From Cyanoderma ruficeps (Eukaryota; Chordata; Aves; Passeriformes; Timaliidae), in contig VZDJ01000301.1 in the NCBI GenBank assembly GCA_008694505.1, positions 1,093,485-1,157,484 on the forward strand: DNA of 64,000 nt, written 5' to 3'. The notes under the pieces are model-generated. The model did no database searches and was not told the DNA's origin. It was given only the letters and a program-made list of their open reading frames with translations. Positions 46,161 to 59,087 of the stretch are shown piece by piece; position 1 is the first letter of the stretch, and each line of letters opens with the position of its first letter. A program made the position numbers and the translations under genes.

Positions 46161-49100
46161 GCAGAGAGGAGAGGAGAGGCCTGTTATGAAAAGAAGGGTT
46201 AAGTGGCAGCCACAGCCATGTTCCAAAGCTCATAGGGCAGGTGTCTTGCCTCAGACTTTATAAGGATGTGAAGCAGAACCTCGAAAGCCCAGGAGGGAAC
46301 AAGGATACAGGCATTTTCTTCCTGTCTCTGAACAAAGACCTCAAATGACTACACAATGTGACTAATGCCTCTCTTAGTCAATGCCCCCTGACAAGCCTAT
46401 GGGCCCCCCAGGCTCAGATCCATGTCAGTAGCCTTTTCACAGTTTATCAGTCTGCAGACTTCACAGATACTAACAAAAAGGAAAAAAAAACCCAACAAAA
46501 AACAATCAACTGCCTAAAAGGTAGCAGAAGATTTTCCTTTGGTTACTTTCAAGCTTGTTGAAAACCTGCTTGCTGTTAACTTCTTCACTGAGCATCTCTC
46601 TCATATGAAAGAGAAGCAAAGGGAAAATAGGTGTACTTTCCTCATTATTTGTCATTTCATCACTTTTTCACAAGTCTCTACTATCTTAAGAACTCTCTTA
46701 AGCAGAGCCTTTCACTTTGCTTTCACACAGAATTACTCCTTGTCCCTCAAGTTCCTGTCCCTTCTCCTTTGTTTTTCAGCCTCTCCTCTGGGTCACCACA
46801 GAACCAGCCCCAGGCCTTGTGTCCTAAACTTTGGCTACCCTGGATCCAAGGGCTGTGCCTGTTCAGCTCTGCTCATCCTTTCCAGACTCACATTTCTCAG
46901 ACACTAATCCCAAGGCCACTTTGCTGATCAGTTACCAGCTCAACTCCTGCCCTTTGAAGCCTCTCCTTGCTACTCTTAAGGACATCTTTTTTCTACCATT
47001 TGTCATAGTTTCCACAGAAGCAGTAAACAAACTAGGGTTGACTGCCCAGCTCAGAGCCCGCCTTGGGGGGCTTCAGTTTGATGTAAAACTGTCTGTTCTC
47101 ACCCTGGTTTTATATGTTTGTCTGTTTCACTTACAGTCACCATTTACGCTCATCCTTTAAGTTACTGAACAGTCCTGTGAAGAGCTGAGACAAAGGCTTC
47201 AGGGCCCCAAATTTTATCTTTCAAATTTCCATTTTCCTCTTTGCTACATTAGGAGCTTTCAGAAGCTAAAGGACATGGTCTCCTCTCCAGACCACCACAC
47301 TAGTTTGTCCTCACTTCCCCCCATTGTTTATGTCCTGGGTATGCTCTTTGGACCTGTATTCCAGCTACAAGGTGAGAAAGGGGACAGGAGCCAGTGGGGT
47401 ACTAAGACCTTGTGGACTCAAACAGGTCACTTAAAAGAATCCTAACCCAGCAAGGGAATAGTTAACATTCCCTAAAACTGAGGCAGTTTCACAGCACACA
47501 GTTCAGTTTGCTAGCAATGCACCCTCTCCATTTTCACACGAGGCACACGGGCTAATTGTTTCACAGGAATAACCTCACCTGCAATTAGCCACTGTTTCTA
47601 GTCTTTGATCTCTATAACTCTCCAGAGGACAGCAAGATTCCCACATGAAAGTGTTTTATTATTTTATTTCACATTTGGGAGTGACCCTATGCTCCTGGAT
47701 TTATTAAAAAAAAAAAAAAAAGTCCTTACCTGATCTCAGCGATTCCCATTGAGCTGAGCAAGGCTGTGGCAAGTGGAAAAGCTCCCTTTGGGGGATGGTT
47801 CTCCTGGGTGTTGTGAGTGAGTACAGCCCCCACCTGATGGCCCTCACCTGCTCTCTGAGCAGACTGCTGCTCTGCCAGCATCAGACCCATCCCCGAGATG
47901 GACTTTTTGGGGGACATGTCTTGTCTTGATGATTCGCTTCCTAGGGTAAATTTATTTCTTTGAGCTATTGTCCAACTCACAGTTAAGGATCAGCACACAT
48001 TGTTCCTTTCCAGGGAGCTGAGCTTAGCTGAGGGGCAGGAGACATCTACATCCGATCCTGTAGCACCAGCTCAGGTCAGAGGGTGCACATAGCTCCTGAA
48101 GAGGCAGTTGCCAGATTTTGCCTGGCTGTTTTTCTAGGGAGAGGGATGGGGCAGAGCAGGTAGCTCAGAGGCCCAAGCCGTAGGTCTGGTCCCAAAGAAA
48201 ACAAAACGTCAGGGCCTCAAGGCTCTTAATTAACTCTATTAGAGTGATAATCGTGGCCTGCCCAACCCCAGGGGAATGGAAAAAAACCCTCCAGTGTGAG
48301 ATGCATGTAAAGGTACTGGACTGAAACATGAATATTTTTACCCACTGTCAGTGGTTAGAAAGAGGTGGAGGGTGGGAGAACAGTGAAAAGAAAAGATTGT
48401 CAGCTCAAGGAGATTCTGGTTTAGCACCAACATGTAGGAAACAACCTAGAAGTCATAGAGATTTCTGTGAAGTGTGCTTGCTTTTTGCAGGGCTTCTTTT
48501 GAAACATCTGAAAATTTTAACTGTATCCTTTACAGTTCATTAGTGCACGGTAAAATATTCCCCTAACCACTTCCTTTTCATATTTTTTTTTATTAGATGT
48601 GGCTTAAAAATAATCTCTCACATTTCCTTGCAAAAGAGCAGATAGGACAGTGCTTTAAGAGAGCTAACACTGCTTCCATGCCTCTGTGCAAGAGCTGGGC
48701 TCCAGTGATGAGGCTCTTTTCAACCAGAAACCGGTTCAAGGGAGCAGGAGAGGTGTCAGGACTTTAAGAGAAACAACATTTTCTCAACAACAGCTGAGCC
48801 TGCAGGCAGGGGATGCTGACTCCAGCCAGTCAGTGGGATAAGCACAGCTTTTCCCCCTGTCTTATGTGATTGTGAACCCCTAGAAGATGCTGATGAAGGA
48901 GGTTTTAGAAGACAGCCCAAAATGCAGTGCTGTCAGGGCGCAGACCTAGCGGGCTCCCTGGCTCTGCTTTTGGTAGCAGCTTCTCCTGCCAGCTGCCCAC
49001 CACTGCAGTGTTCTTGTGTTTAAGCACATGGCACACAAGTCTTTCCTTCAAAAGTCTTTCTTTCACTAGGCACCACCTCAACCCACGGTCTCAGCCCTGA

Positions 49101-51576
49101 AATGTTTCTTTCATCTTTTTTGGTTGTAAAACCTACAGTGTCAGCTCATCACTTACAAAAGCCTCAAAGCCTCTCTGAAATGTGGTTTGCTCCAGTTATA
49201 AAAAAAACCCCACAATCACAAATAATGTGTACTCAAAAGGATCAGTTAAAGGTTGGCTTTGCTTTCTGGCTTCTTCACTTTCAGGCAATACACATTTCAC
49301 CCTTTCAAAGTTTTCTTTGTTAATTTGAGGGAACTAAAATCTCACTTCGATGTTAGTGAGTATTGAGTTGTGGTCAGAGAAGTGCAAGTGGCTGACTGGC
49401 CCTGGCTTAATGCACAACCCTCCCACCCTGACCCAACAGCTCAGCTCAGATGGTGCAGCCACTCTGCACCAAGAGAAGCATGTTACTGTCACAGCCTGGA
49501 CCCTCTGTCACACTTCCAGGGCTGGCATGTTAAAGGGGGGAAAGGAAGGAAAGGGTAAGTAACATGAATTTCCCAATTAAAAATCACTGAGTGGTGACAC
49601 TCAAACTTTATTTTCATCTTTAAGCCCAAAAATCCGCTGGGATATGAGCCCTTCTGCATTGGTGGTACTGCATCTCACTGAGGGCAGACCTTGTCAGCTG
49701 TTTCATCATCTCCTTTCATCACACAGACCCCTGACCATCCCACGTGACTGGAAGAGGTCAGAAAATCACGGTCTGTGCTGCCCTGGTACCTGTGGGTAGC
49801 ATTCAATAACAGGTGCTGCGAGCACAGGGCTGCTCCTGCCCTGACCCTCCTGCCAGAAGACTGTCAGGCAGCTGCTCTGTCTGAACTGTACCCTGCTTAA
49901 CACAGACACTGCTTGCCTTTTTCTTTCTCCTCCTCCTCCACTTGGAGCTCTTATTTCCCACCTCCCACTGCAACACTTATCAGAGTATATCCTTCACCTC
50001 TAGCTCAGCATCCCTTTCCTCAGACTGGAAAGTCACTGATGATGGGGGTGGAGGTGGCAGCTTGTTCTCAGCTCATTAATCTATCACAAACCTCTGCAGC
50101 ACGCTAGCTGCCTCCAGCCCTGATTCATTTTCAAGTACAAAGGATGTTTGTGTTTGATTGGATATGCTGGATAAATGATTCCAAGCTGTGAAATTTCATT
50201 TCATCACTAATCACAGACACGGGTTGAAATCCTGTGCATGAAGTTGACAAGTGGACTCCCATTGACCTCCATGGCAAGGTGGGACACTGGTCACCCTGAA
50301 AAAAATAGTAATGTAAATTAGATCAAAGAAGTCCACAGGAATGGGATATACAAAAAGAGAACATTCACATCATCCTTGTCTTTACTCCTGGTCTGTGGAT
50401 TCACATATGAAGGGGATATTTGCTTTCCTGTATCTCTAGTACCTGTGAAACAGAAACACGTCATTAAGGATCTTCAAATAAACCCCAGAGGCTTCTAACC
50501 CAGCCCCAAGATACTCTTATAACATCAGTCAGACCTTTGGGCTTTGCTGGTAGCTTGTTATCCCTATGGATAAGGGATGCTTCTCTTTGGGACACAGAGA
50601 AATCTCCACCCACCTCCAGCAGAAAGCTTTCCCCTGGGCCTCTCACCATCCCTGGAAGTGTCACTGCAGGGCTTAGGACGGGTGGCACAGCTTCAGCACT
50701 GTTCATTTTCTAGCAGAGGAGATGACTCAGACTCCCTTTCCAAGGACATGAAGGGTTCCCCCTCCAAACTGGTAAATCAGTCATGTGCTCAACATGGAGC
50801 TCCTCCCAGGAATCAGGAGAAGCAAAAAAACCATTTAATTTCTTACTGTTTTTCTTAAATGCTTGTGACTGTGCAGCAGGGTCTAGATGTGTATGCCTGG
50901 CTCTTTTATCACAAAGACCCCCAAACCCCAAAGTCAGACCAGGGAAATCAGTTACAGATTTCAGAAAGTTTCTCTCAGCACCTCTACTGTGCCCAGGCAG
51001 GCTGGAGTGAGAGTTGTTCAGTCCTGCATGAAATCAGCTGTCAGTTCTCAGCCTGGCCCTGCAGTACAGCATCCTCTCTGAACAAAGCCCCTGTATCACA
51101 TATAGCATCACACAGGAGAGACAGGGGGAGAAAGAAGAGGGAAGTAAACAAGTGACAGGAGGAATAGAGAAGAGAACAGGACACACAGTCATGACCTGTG
51201 CTTGTTACTAATGCAGGTATGCATATCTGCACTGCACAGCTTGTGGTCTGTGCTCTGGAGCTGCTGAAGGTCTAATGGCTTCTCCCACTGCTGTGCCATG
51301 ATGTGACATGTCCTTGTCTGGGCATTACGGGTCCAGGAGGAAATTTTTAGGGAAAAGCTGCTCAGCATTACCTGTGCTCAGCAGGGCAGCGTGGGCACCG
51401 CCCCCTGACTGAGTGATGAATGGCTCCAGCACTGCAACCTCCACAAAAATGCACTTCCCTGAATCCCTCCACAGCACCTCACTGGCCTCCAGAGCCTAAT
51501 TCCTGAAATTAGGTACTAGGGCAGAGGTTTTTGGTTTCCAAACCAGACAATGTGCTGGAGAGTGGCCAGAGGCTGT
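46161..51576. other. No gene seen; unique sequence
   Basis: Single-copy DNA with an A-rich run at 46476-46503 (A/C type), A16 at 47706-47721 and short overlapping frames. No LINE, exon or RNA gene recognised. Several pyrimidine-rich stretches (46730-46800, 49910-49970) are intron-like. Confidence 0.5.
47706..47721. repeat. Poly(A) homopolymer, A16
   Basis: Sixteen A residues. No retrotransposed gene body or target-site duplication could be recognised around it. Confidence 0.95.
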
Positions 51577-51612
51577 GGGTACACCGGGCGAGGGTGGGGT
51601 AATTTGGGGGGG
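51577..51612 (+). other. Canonical five-run G-quadruplex motif
   Basis: G runs at 51577-51579, 51586-51588, 51592-51594, 51596-51599 and 51606-51612 have loops of 6, 3, 1 and 6 nt. Five runs satisfy G3+N1-7 twice over. The immediate surroundings are GC-richer than average, but no CpG island or recognised gene is present. Confidence 0.88.
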
Positions 51613-54600
51613 AAGCTTTCTGCCTACAGGGAGAGCAGGATGCGTGAGAGCAGGTCTGCAGATCTCAGCTGGAGCAAAAATTACTGGCAGATTATCATCT
51701 TGATAGCAAGATCTAGTGCAAGGAGGACCAGGCCAGGTGAGTCACCCTGCTGCTGCTGCCAGTCCTTGGGGCTGCTGATGGCTGTGATAACCCAGTGAGC
51801 ACCAAGTGGCAGGGAGATTGCCAGGTTAGTTATGGAGCTGGGCACTCTGGATTGTCAGCAGCTGCTGTCTGTGCCCCTTTGCAGCACCAGATACTGCAGA
51901 GGACAGAGCACAGGGCCTGAGACATGCCAGCTTTTGCCACTTGTTACTCAGCTGAGCTGCACCCTGAGCACAGTGCAGTCAATCCTATCCCAGGAACTGG
52001 GTGCTGAAGCAGATTTTGCACCACCACAAGCTCCTCCTCTGGGGTGCACATGAGGAGCTGAACAGCTCCCAACCCCAGCATGGCAACAGCTGAACCTGGC
52101 TCACTGAGCCATGGTTGAGCAGCAGGGACTAAAACTTGTGGCAAGCCCAGACCAAAGATCTTAAAGAACTAAAGCAGAAGGGAATAAATTCCCCAAAACA
52201 AGGAACAGCCTCTCTGGTTGTTTTCAAGAGCACCAGGCTCTGGTGAGATAGGAAGGACTGGGCTCTGCTGTCTTCAGTTCAGTCATTTGCTGCAGCAGAT
52301 GAATGAGCTCAGATACTTGTGCTTTGCTTCAGAGTTTGCATACCCAGCACCTCAGACAGTGTCCCATCAGGTATAGTTTTGACACCGTGGTCCCTTACCC
52401 TCAGTGTGGGTCTAAGTAGAACTGGGATGGGCTCCCAAACAGTCCTGTTCAGTCTATTAGCCAGGGATCACATCACACCAGAGGGTGTGGAGAGGCCCTT
52501 GACACCAAAATGTTTTGACAATCAAACATCCCCAAGTAACTCTAGGCATTGAGCACAGCTGATGCCTGGGTGGCCAAGGCAGCTTTGAGCTGTCCACAGC
52601 TACAGAGACACATAACAGAGAGCTCAGCAAATCCTTCCTGAGAAGTGGTGTGAACTCTTGGGTTACTGCTGCACACAAAGCCATCTGTCCCCTCTGCACA
52701 CCCAGTGCCACCTATGCTGGTGAGCGTGATGGGAGCCCCAGTCTGTGCAAGCTGAAATTCTGGCGCACACTGGTGCTGCTGACTGCTTGGTTTTCAGCAG
52801 CCACATGCACCCTACAGAGCACAGGAAAACCCTCCACAAACCCTTCCACATGGCCAGCACTGCTCCCACCAGCTCATCCCACTGAAGAGAGAGACAGAGA
52901 CTGAAGATGCTGCTGAACAGTCCCTGCAGGCACAGGAGGCTCCACAGACTCCCCTGTAACCAGCAAGGGATGGAGAGCTCAGACTCCCTGGCTGACACCA
53001 TTGCAAATCCTGCTTAAGAGCAGAGATAGAGGCTGGCCCGGCTTTGCATTGAGGGTCTCTCTCCCATGGATGCACTCGAAGCCCAAGCACATCATCCTCT
53101 GCTGGGGCTCCCATCTTCCCTTTGCTCCAGGCAGAAGTGGTGACTGAATGTGATCAGGTGCTAAAATTTTTTTGGCCTGAAAAAATCTTTAGATGTTGCA
53201 ATTTATTGCTCAGGGGCTGCAGCTGGACTAGATTAGATTACATTGGGCTAACCAGAAAGATTTTTGCTGGGTTTCTCCAGCACCAAGCTAACCACAAATC
53301 ATGAAGCAGCAAGAAGACCTACAAAAATGTTCACATCTGAAATGCTTTCTCACAGAGAAAGTCCAATTAACAAAAAGTCCCATGAGGTCAGAAGAGAAAT
53401 GAAAAGTAATCACTGGGGTCAGAGATTGTACAGTGCACTGAGTATTGAAATTACTCACCCTGCTGCAGTTCAGCTACAAGATTTCCTGTTTGCTTTGCCC
53501 TAATTTTGGGGTGTTTTACTGTGGAGTTACAGTTATTGGAATGATAAATTAAACTCCTACAATAGAAAATAGCTGGTGGCAATGGAGGTGGGGTAATTTC
53601 ATGAGTTAACTGTGACAGAACAATGTGAGAAACATTATGGTCTTATTTTGGTTTAAATTTGGAGACAAAAGTACACCTCAGTCCTTATTTTATCGAAATG
53701 GCTTATTCAGCTCAAGAACATATTTTGCATCCCTATTTCCCCTGCTGCACAGTGGAATATGATGCCGTGCACTCTGCTTGTCATAGCTCAGATCCTGTCT
53801 TACATTTCTGTAATGCCTTGCATGCTGGAGAGTCTCGGCATGCTTCACAAACTGCTGTATACATGGCCAGAATCAGACATGCAGCCACTTCTGGGGTGGA
53901 AGGCAGCAAGAACTGAGTGTACTGCACTGGGGGAATAAGATTTTGTCCTGGAAGAGATGCTTTTGCATAGCATGTCATTAACATCAATCCCTGAACACCC
54001 AGCAGGCTCCCCAGGCTACAAGTTTAGTTGCATCTCAAGGACTGAAAATTTTACTGCTGGGATGTGAACTGGTAGTTCCAGGCAATCTATTTCTGCCTAA
54101 CCTGCTAGGCTGTCAGTAGCTGTTTTCATCACTTACATACACTACAGAACAATAATAAATAAATATCAGTGTAGATCTCAGCCTCCTGCACCCTTTGTAA
54201 GGGGTGATGTCTTCTCAAAGGATGCTTTTGAGAAAGGAACCAACAGCAGGTGGAAAAAAAGTCAAGTTGCCAGAAAAGAGTCGTCTTCTCTCTCCCACCT
54301 CTCATCATTTGCATGTCTCCCTTCTCAGTGTCCCACAATGCAAGAAGGAAGCACATCCTGATGGCTGGGAGGGTGAAGGTGGAGAAGGAGGAAGGACATG
54401 GCTTGGGCTGTGATTCTCAATGAGCTGCATTAGCTGCAGAGCTTGAGGAGTGCACAGCAGTAAAATTGTGACACAGGTTCTGCTCTCCCAGTGCTTTCTG
54501 CACCCTCAGGCTCCTACACATCCCTCCCTGGCTGAAGAGGGAACAGTGTGACAACACAATTGACTATCACAGTGAGAGTTGGGTGCCTGGATCTGGCATG

Positions 54601-56910
54601 TCCCCACTGAACACACCCCTTAATAAGGCTCCCAATCCTACTCCCATATCAAATGTCAGATTCCAGACATCCTGCAGCTTCCGTGACACCTACTTGGAGC
54701 CATTTGCTATAGCCTACCTGCTCATCTCTGTCCCCTTTCCCAAAAGCTTAGATGCCAAAAGCGTGTCCTGGTGGTCAGAGAGGTTCCAGCAAGGTTCTTG
54801 TGGAGGTACCTGCTCATTGCCTTCCAGAACTTGGGAAGGTACCAGTGAAAAGGCAGGTGATGCTTCGCAGATTGGAAGTTGTCCAAGGGCACCTCTGACC
54901 TGGCCACAGTGCTGCTGCCAGCTTCTTCCTCAACTGGGTATTAGTTTACTTGTTTTGATTTTAAACAGGATTAAAAACTGGATATTCTTAGGGAAGGAGA
55001 AGGACAGGAAGAAAATTCCTTTTTTCATGCCAGCCTTCTTTAACATCATTGAGGAGAATGATGCCCTTTTCTTCCTGCACACTGGGGAGGTACAGAGGGA
55101 AGTGCAGTGCCTGTGGCCCTGAGCACTGCCTGAGGCACTGGCAGGCAGCTGAAGAAGACCTGGTGTGCAGCCACACAGCCCAGTGCTGTGGTGTGTGTCC
55201 TACCTCAGCCTGAACCACAGCTGCCAGCGGGAGTGAACACCTGGGTTTGCAGGGAATGCTGCCTTCAGCTGCACCCAGCTCCTCATGCTCAGGAAACCAC
55301 AGCCCTGGGTATGGTGTAGCTGAACCTCGGCTGAGCAGTGGGCAGACTACAGCTGTTTTGTAGAAGGCATTTCCATTTCGGTGGGGTAGAGGTTACAAAG
55401 TGGTTGGCTATAAAACAGTATCGAACATACTGAAAATAATCAATTGCTGCTGACACGCAATAGCCCTGAGCCAGTTGATCCATCCTTGGTTCCCAGTGGC
55501 CACGAGGACACAACAGCCTCCCAAAGAAATCAGCTGAATATTCTGCATGCAGGGCCACAGGGTGTTGGGTACCCTGCAAGCTGGAGTTTGCTGGAATGTT
55601 AACTTAATTTCCTAAGCACTGATGTGGGAGTGAGAGGCCGCTGGAAAGCCCGTGTACCAGCCTGTCTTTATAAGGTGCTGTGCCTGAACAGGGCTGAGGC
55701 TTCACCTCCAAAGCCAGTGTCTGGATAATGAGCTTGAAATCAGCAAACAGAAGAAAATCAAACTCATTCCAGGCTCTGCCTTTCCTTGCCACCATGCACC
55801 ATCCCAGATGCTTCCTGTTCCTCAACAGCATCTTCCACCTTGAGATATTTGAGAGAGCGTTTCCCTTCATCTCAAAAAGCAGCATGTGGGCAGAGGGAAA
55901 ACAAAGCTCTGATATCTCAGAGCCACATTTCTGCCTTGTGTATTTCTGTGCAGTGCCAAAAACCATCGGGGTGGGCAGCTCTGGGATAGCCGCTGTCTCC
56001 AGCTCTGACTCTTCTCCCTGACCACAGGCAAATGCAGCTTTGCTTTGGGCCAGGATCTCGTACCAGCCTCCAACGTCATTTGTTCCATCACCAGGACCTG
56101 TTGTTTTCAAATGTGCAAGGGGCCAAGGGATATATTTGTTGATTGTATGTATGTTGGTTACTACCAGGATTGCAGTTTTAAGGATTTTCCACATATCGTG
56201 TGTCCGGTGTCCGTCCATGTTGCAGTGCAGTGACCCAGACACAACACTGACAGCTGCAGGGTAAATAAATAAAAACAGAGTATTTTGATCTTGGAAGGGG
56301 AGGTGGTTTGCAGGGGAAGGGGGGCCAGGGTGTCAGCAGCCAGAACAGGGTGGCCACAGCTGTGATGGGAACAGATGCGGCCCAGGGAGCGGGAGCAGGG
56401 AATAGAGTTCTGCAAATGCAAGCAATGCTGGAGAGTCTTGGAGAATGGCATGCATATTTGGGACAGGTGGGAAGTGTTTACATTGAAATAAGAAGGATGA
56501 TGGCCTGACAGAATGCTGGTCATGTTACCTGTGACCCAAACTGACCGGCCACGGCTCTCATGGGCCCCTGAGACCACCATTTCCTTGTCACTGCAGGGCC
56601 CACTGAATTCACGTAGGGTCCTATGCAGTGGTAGGGCTGCTGCTGCTGCTTGGAGGTGTTTTGTCCTTCTCACAAACAAGCTGATGTTGCCTCTAAGCCA
56701 GCTTTTATCCCAGTCTAGCTTGTGGTGGGTCACTGTAGGATCCCTGTGCAAGCCTTGAACCAGGCAGGTACAAGGCAGTATCGAGACCTGAGCCAGCAAA
56801 CCTGCCAGTGTGGCCTCCAGCACAGCTGGAGCACAGCTGGCAGTGCCCAAGGACACATATCTGACTCACCCCAAACAGCAGCTCTGCCATGGCTGGGTCC
56901 CAAGCTGGTT
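51613..56910. other. No confident gene; unique sequence
   Basis: Single-copy DNA. Two overlapping minus-strand frames of about 212 and 231 codons lie at 55604-56242 and 56161-56856, the longest non-repetitive frames in the window, but neither has a recognised domain and plus-strand frames overlap both. (CTG)5 occurs at 56637-56651. A possible ancient SINE remnant is near 53790-53860. Confidence 0.5.
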
Positions 56911-56991
56911 ACATTGGTTTATTGGCTTTGGTGCTTCGTTTTTGTTTTGGTTGTTTTGTTTGTGGTTTTTTTGGCTGGTTGTTTTTGTGTA
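56911..56991 (+). repeat. T/G-rich low-complexity tract
   Basis: Degenerate TTTGG, TTTTG and GGTTG words almost without A or C. It belongs to the recurrent T/G (A/C) class in this window. G runs here are mostly of length two, so no canonical quadruplex motif is formed. Confidence 0.85.
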
Positions 56992-59050
56992 GGTCTAGCA
57001 GAAGATGTTTCTCAACCAATGTTTAAATGATGAAACAACTAGAGTTGCACACGTTTCAGATTCTCAGAAGCAGCCCAGGTGCCAGGAGGAGCTCAGTGAG
57101 GCTCTTGCAAAGCAGGTGACCTGCTGCTGTCTGCTGCCTGACTGAAGTGGCATTTGGGTACAAAGCAGTTGTGCTGTGTGCTCTCTGCTGATGGTCATTA
57201 AAGACAGGGGTTGTGGGCCTTGTTGCAGAGGATCTTTGCAATGCTTCACTGAATTTCCTCCATCCAAAGGACTCATCACAACAAATGATGTCAACAAAAT
57301 CCTTCTTCTGGCCTTTTACACCCTTTATAAAACACTAAGGGCTGGGTTTCTCAGGAATCCCAGAGGCACATGTATCCCCATTTAAAATTAGTGGAGGGCT
57401 GGGAACCCATCTCCCTGAGGTGCTCTTGAAACCCCAGCTAAAGGGGTGAGCCCAGCAAAGGCAGACAGCATAGCTCTGTCCCACCTGCATTGCCCAAAAG
57501 TGGCAAGGAGACTCATCCCAGGTCATTTCAGTGTGCTTCACTGAAGAAGAGAGGCCAGAGGATCCACCTCCTAAGCCTCCAGTCTGCCTCCAAGCTTCCC
57601 TTTTGCTCTTGGCTGCTTGCTGAGTTGTGAGACCCACAGGAGAAGAAATCCTCCTGACTGCAGCTATGTCACAGGAGGATGCTCAAAGGCAGCTTGCAAG
57701 AAAGTTTGAGCATTTCTAATCAAGTTGGAGAAAGGCTCACAAACACAAAGTCATGTTGAGAGACATTCCCTGCATTTATTCACACCCTAGCCCCTAGATA
57801 AAAATGGCTTTGTGTTAAGTTTAGGACCACAGAAAGCCCCAGTGGATAGCAAGGGATTATCACAAAAGGGCAGCAAGGCAGTCAAAAAGAGCCTGAGGGA
57901 CATTTTGTACGATTTCCATGAAGAGCATAATTAATTCAAACTGTATACAGACAGCTCTGGGAGTGTCCACTCTGGAGATGTTCAAAGAGTCCTTTGCTGC
58001 TTTGGGCTCACTTTAAATTGAGTGTCCTAAAAAACCACTTCAGCTATGCATTTCTTTTCAGTTATACAGAATGCTTGAATGCCAAGGGATCAGGGAAAAC
58101 TTTGTTATTAAAGAGCTGCAAGAAACAAGGTACATAGTCATTAGAAAGATGTTGAGTCATGAAAATACTCTCAATAATTTGAAATTAATGTTTAGTGTGT
58201 GCTGTACCATAAAAATGCTTAGATGTTGTGGGCATGGATACTAAAGAAAAGCCTTAAGGCCATGACTACATGAGCAAGTTACCACAAGGTGAGCAAGGGT
58301 GTAATTTTAGAGCACACCACTTACAATAAGGTAACTTCCCTTCTTCCAGCTCTTGTCCTGGGACCAGAGAGGGTGGTTCAGTCCTTGTTGAACATGGCAC
58401 AGGCTGTCTTTTGCAGGCTGCTGGCTGTGGGCATGCTGGGCTGGGTACAGCAAAACAGATAAGGCGCAGTAAATCTGTGCAATAACTGATCTTATCTTTT
58501 AGTGATTTTGCTCTCCAGTACAGATGCAAGGATGGATGGACTTTGTGTAGCAGCCAATGCCATAGAAATGGACACAATCAGATAATTAAGGTAAACAGAA
58601 AGGCCTGGGTCTTAATGTGAAGATTATGTTTCATAAGAACAAATATATATACATTAATAAATGCTTGCAAATAGCCAACAGGGCTCTAGTTTTCCTATAC
58701 TGGCGGCTCCATTGGCAAGACTGGGAAAAATGACAAACTAACAAGTGTTTCCTTCTTTCATTTCCAGAAAAACACAATTATCTGAATTCAGACTGCTTCT
58801 GGTAGTCTGTCCTTTCTTTTCCATCTTTGGTTTGTGCCAGGCAAAGTTCATCAAGTTTCATTTATGATTTGTAAAACTTATTTGTGGAGTGTGTTCCTGA
58901 TAAAACAGGGCTTCTATCCCAAATGAAGGGTTCATCCTAGAGTCTGGCCTGAGCCTGTCCAATGCTAGGTGGAGGAATACTGTATTTCTAACCCAAGTCC
59001 AGGGTATCCTGGAGATTTTTATTTTCAACAGAATAATGATAATTGTCCCC
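56992..59050. other. No gene seen; unique sequence
   Basis: Single-copy DNA, AT-rich at 57930-58240 and 58580-58680 (ATATATATACATTAATAAAT near 58644). No recognised gene or repeat family. Confidence 0.5.
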
Positions 59051-59087
59051 TTTCCTTTCCTTTCCTTTCCTTTCCTTTCCTTTCCTN
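59051..59087. repeat. (TTTCC)n microsatellite ending in an N
   Basis: Seven perfect TTTCC units (59051-59085), one T, and an N at 59087. The strand is pure pyrimidine. The N shows that the assembly did not resolve the array end, so the true copy number may be larger. Confidence 0.97.

Noticed and set aside
55604..56856. Two overlapping minus-strand open frames of about 212 and 231 codons
   Set aside because: They are long for random frames, but they overlap each other and plus-strand frames, contain no recognised domain, and show no exon or promoter structure.
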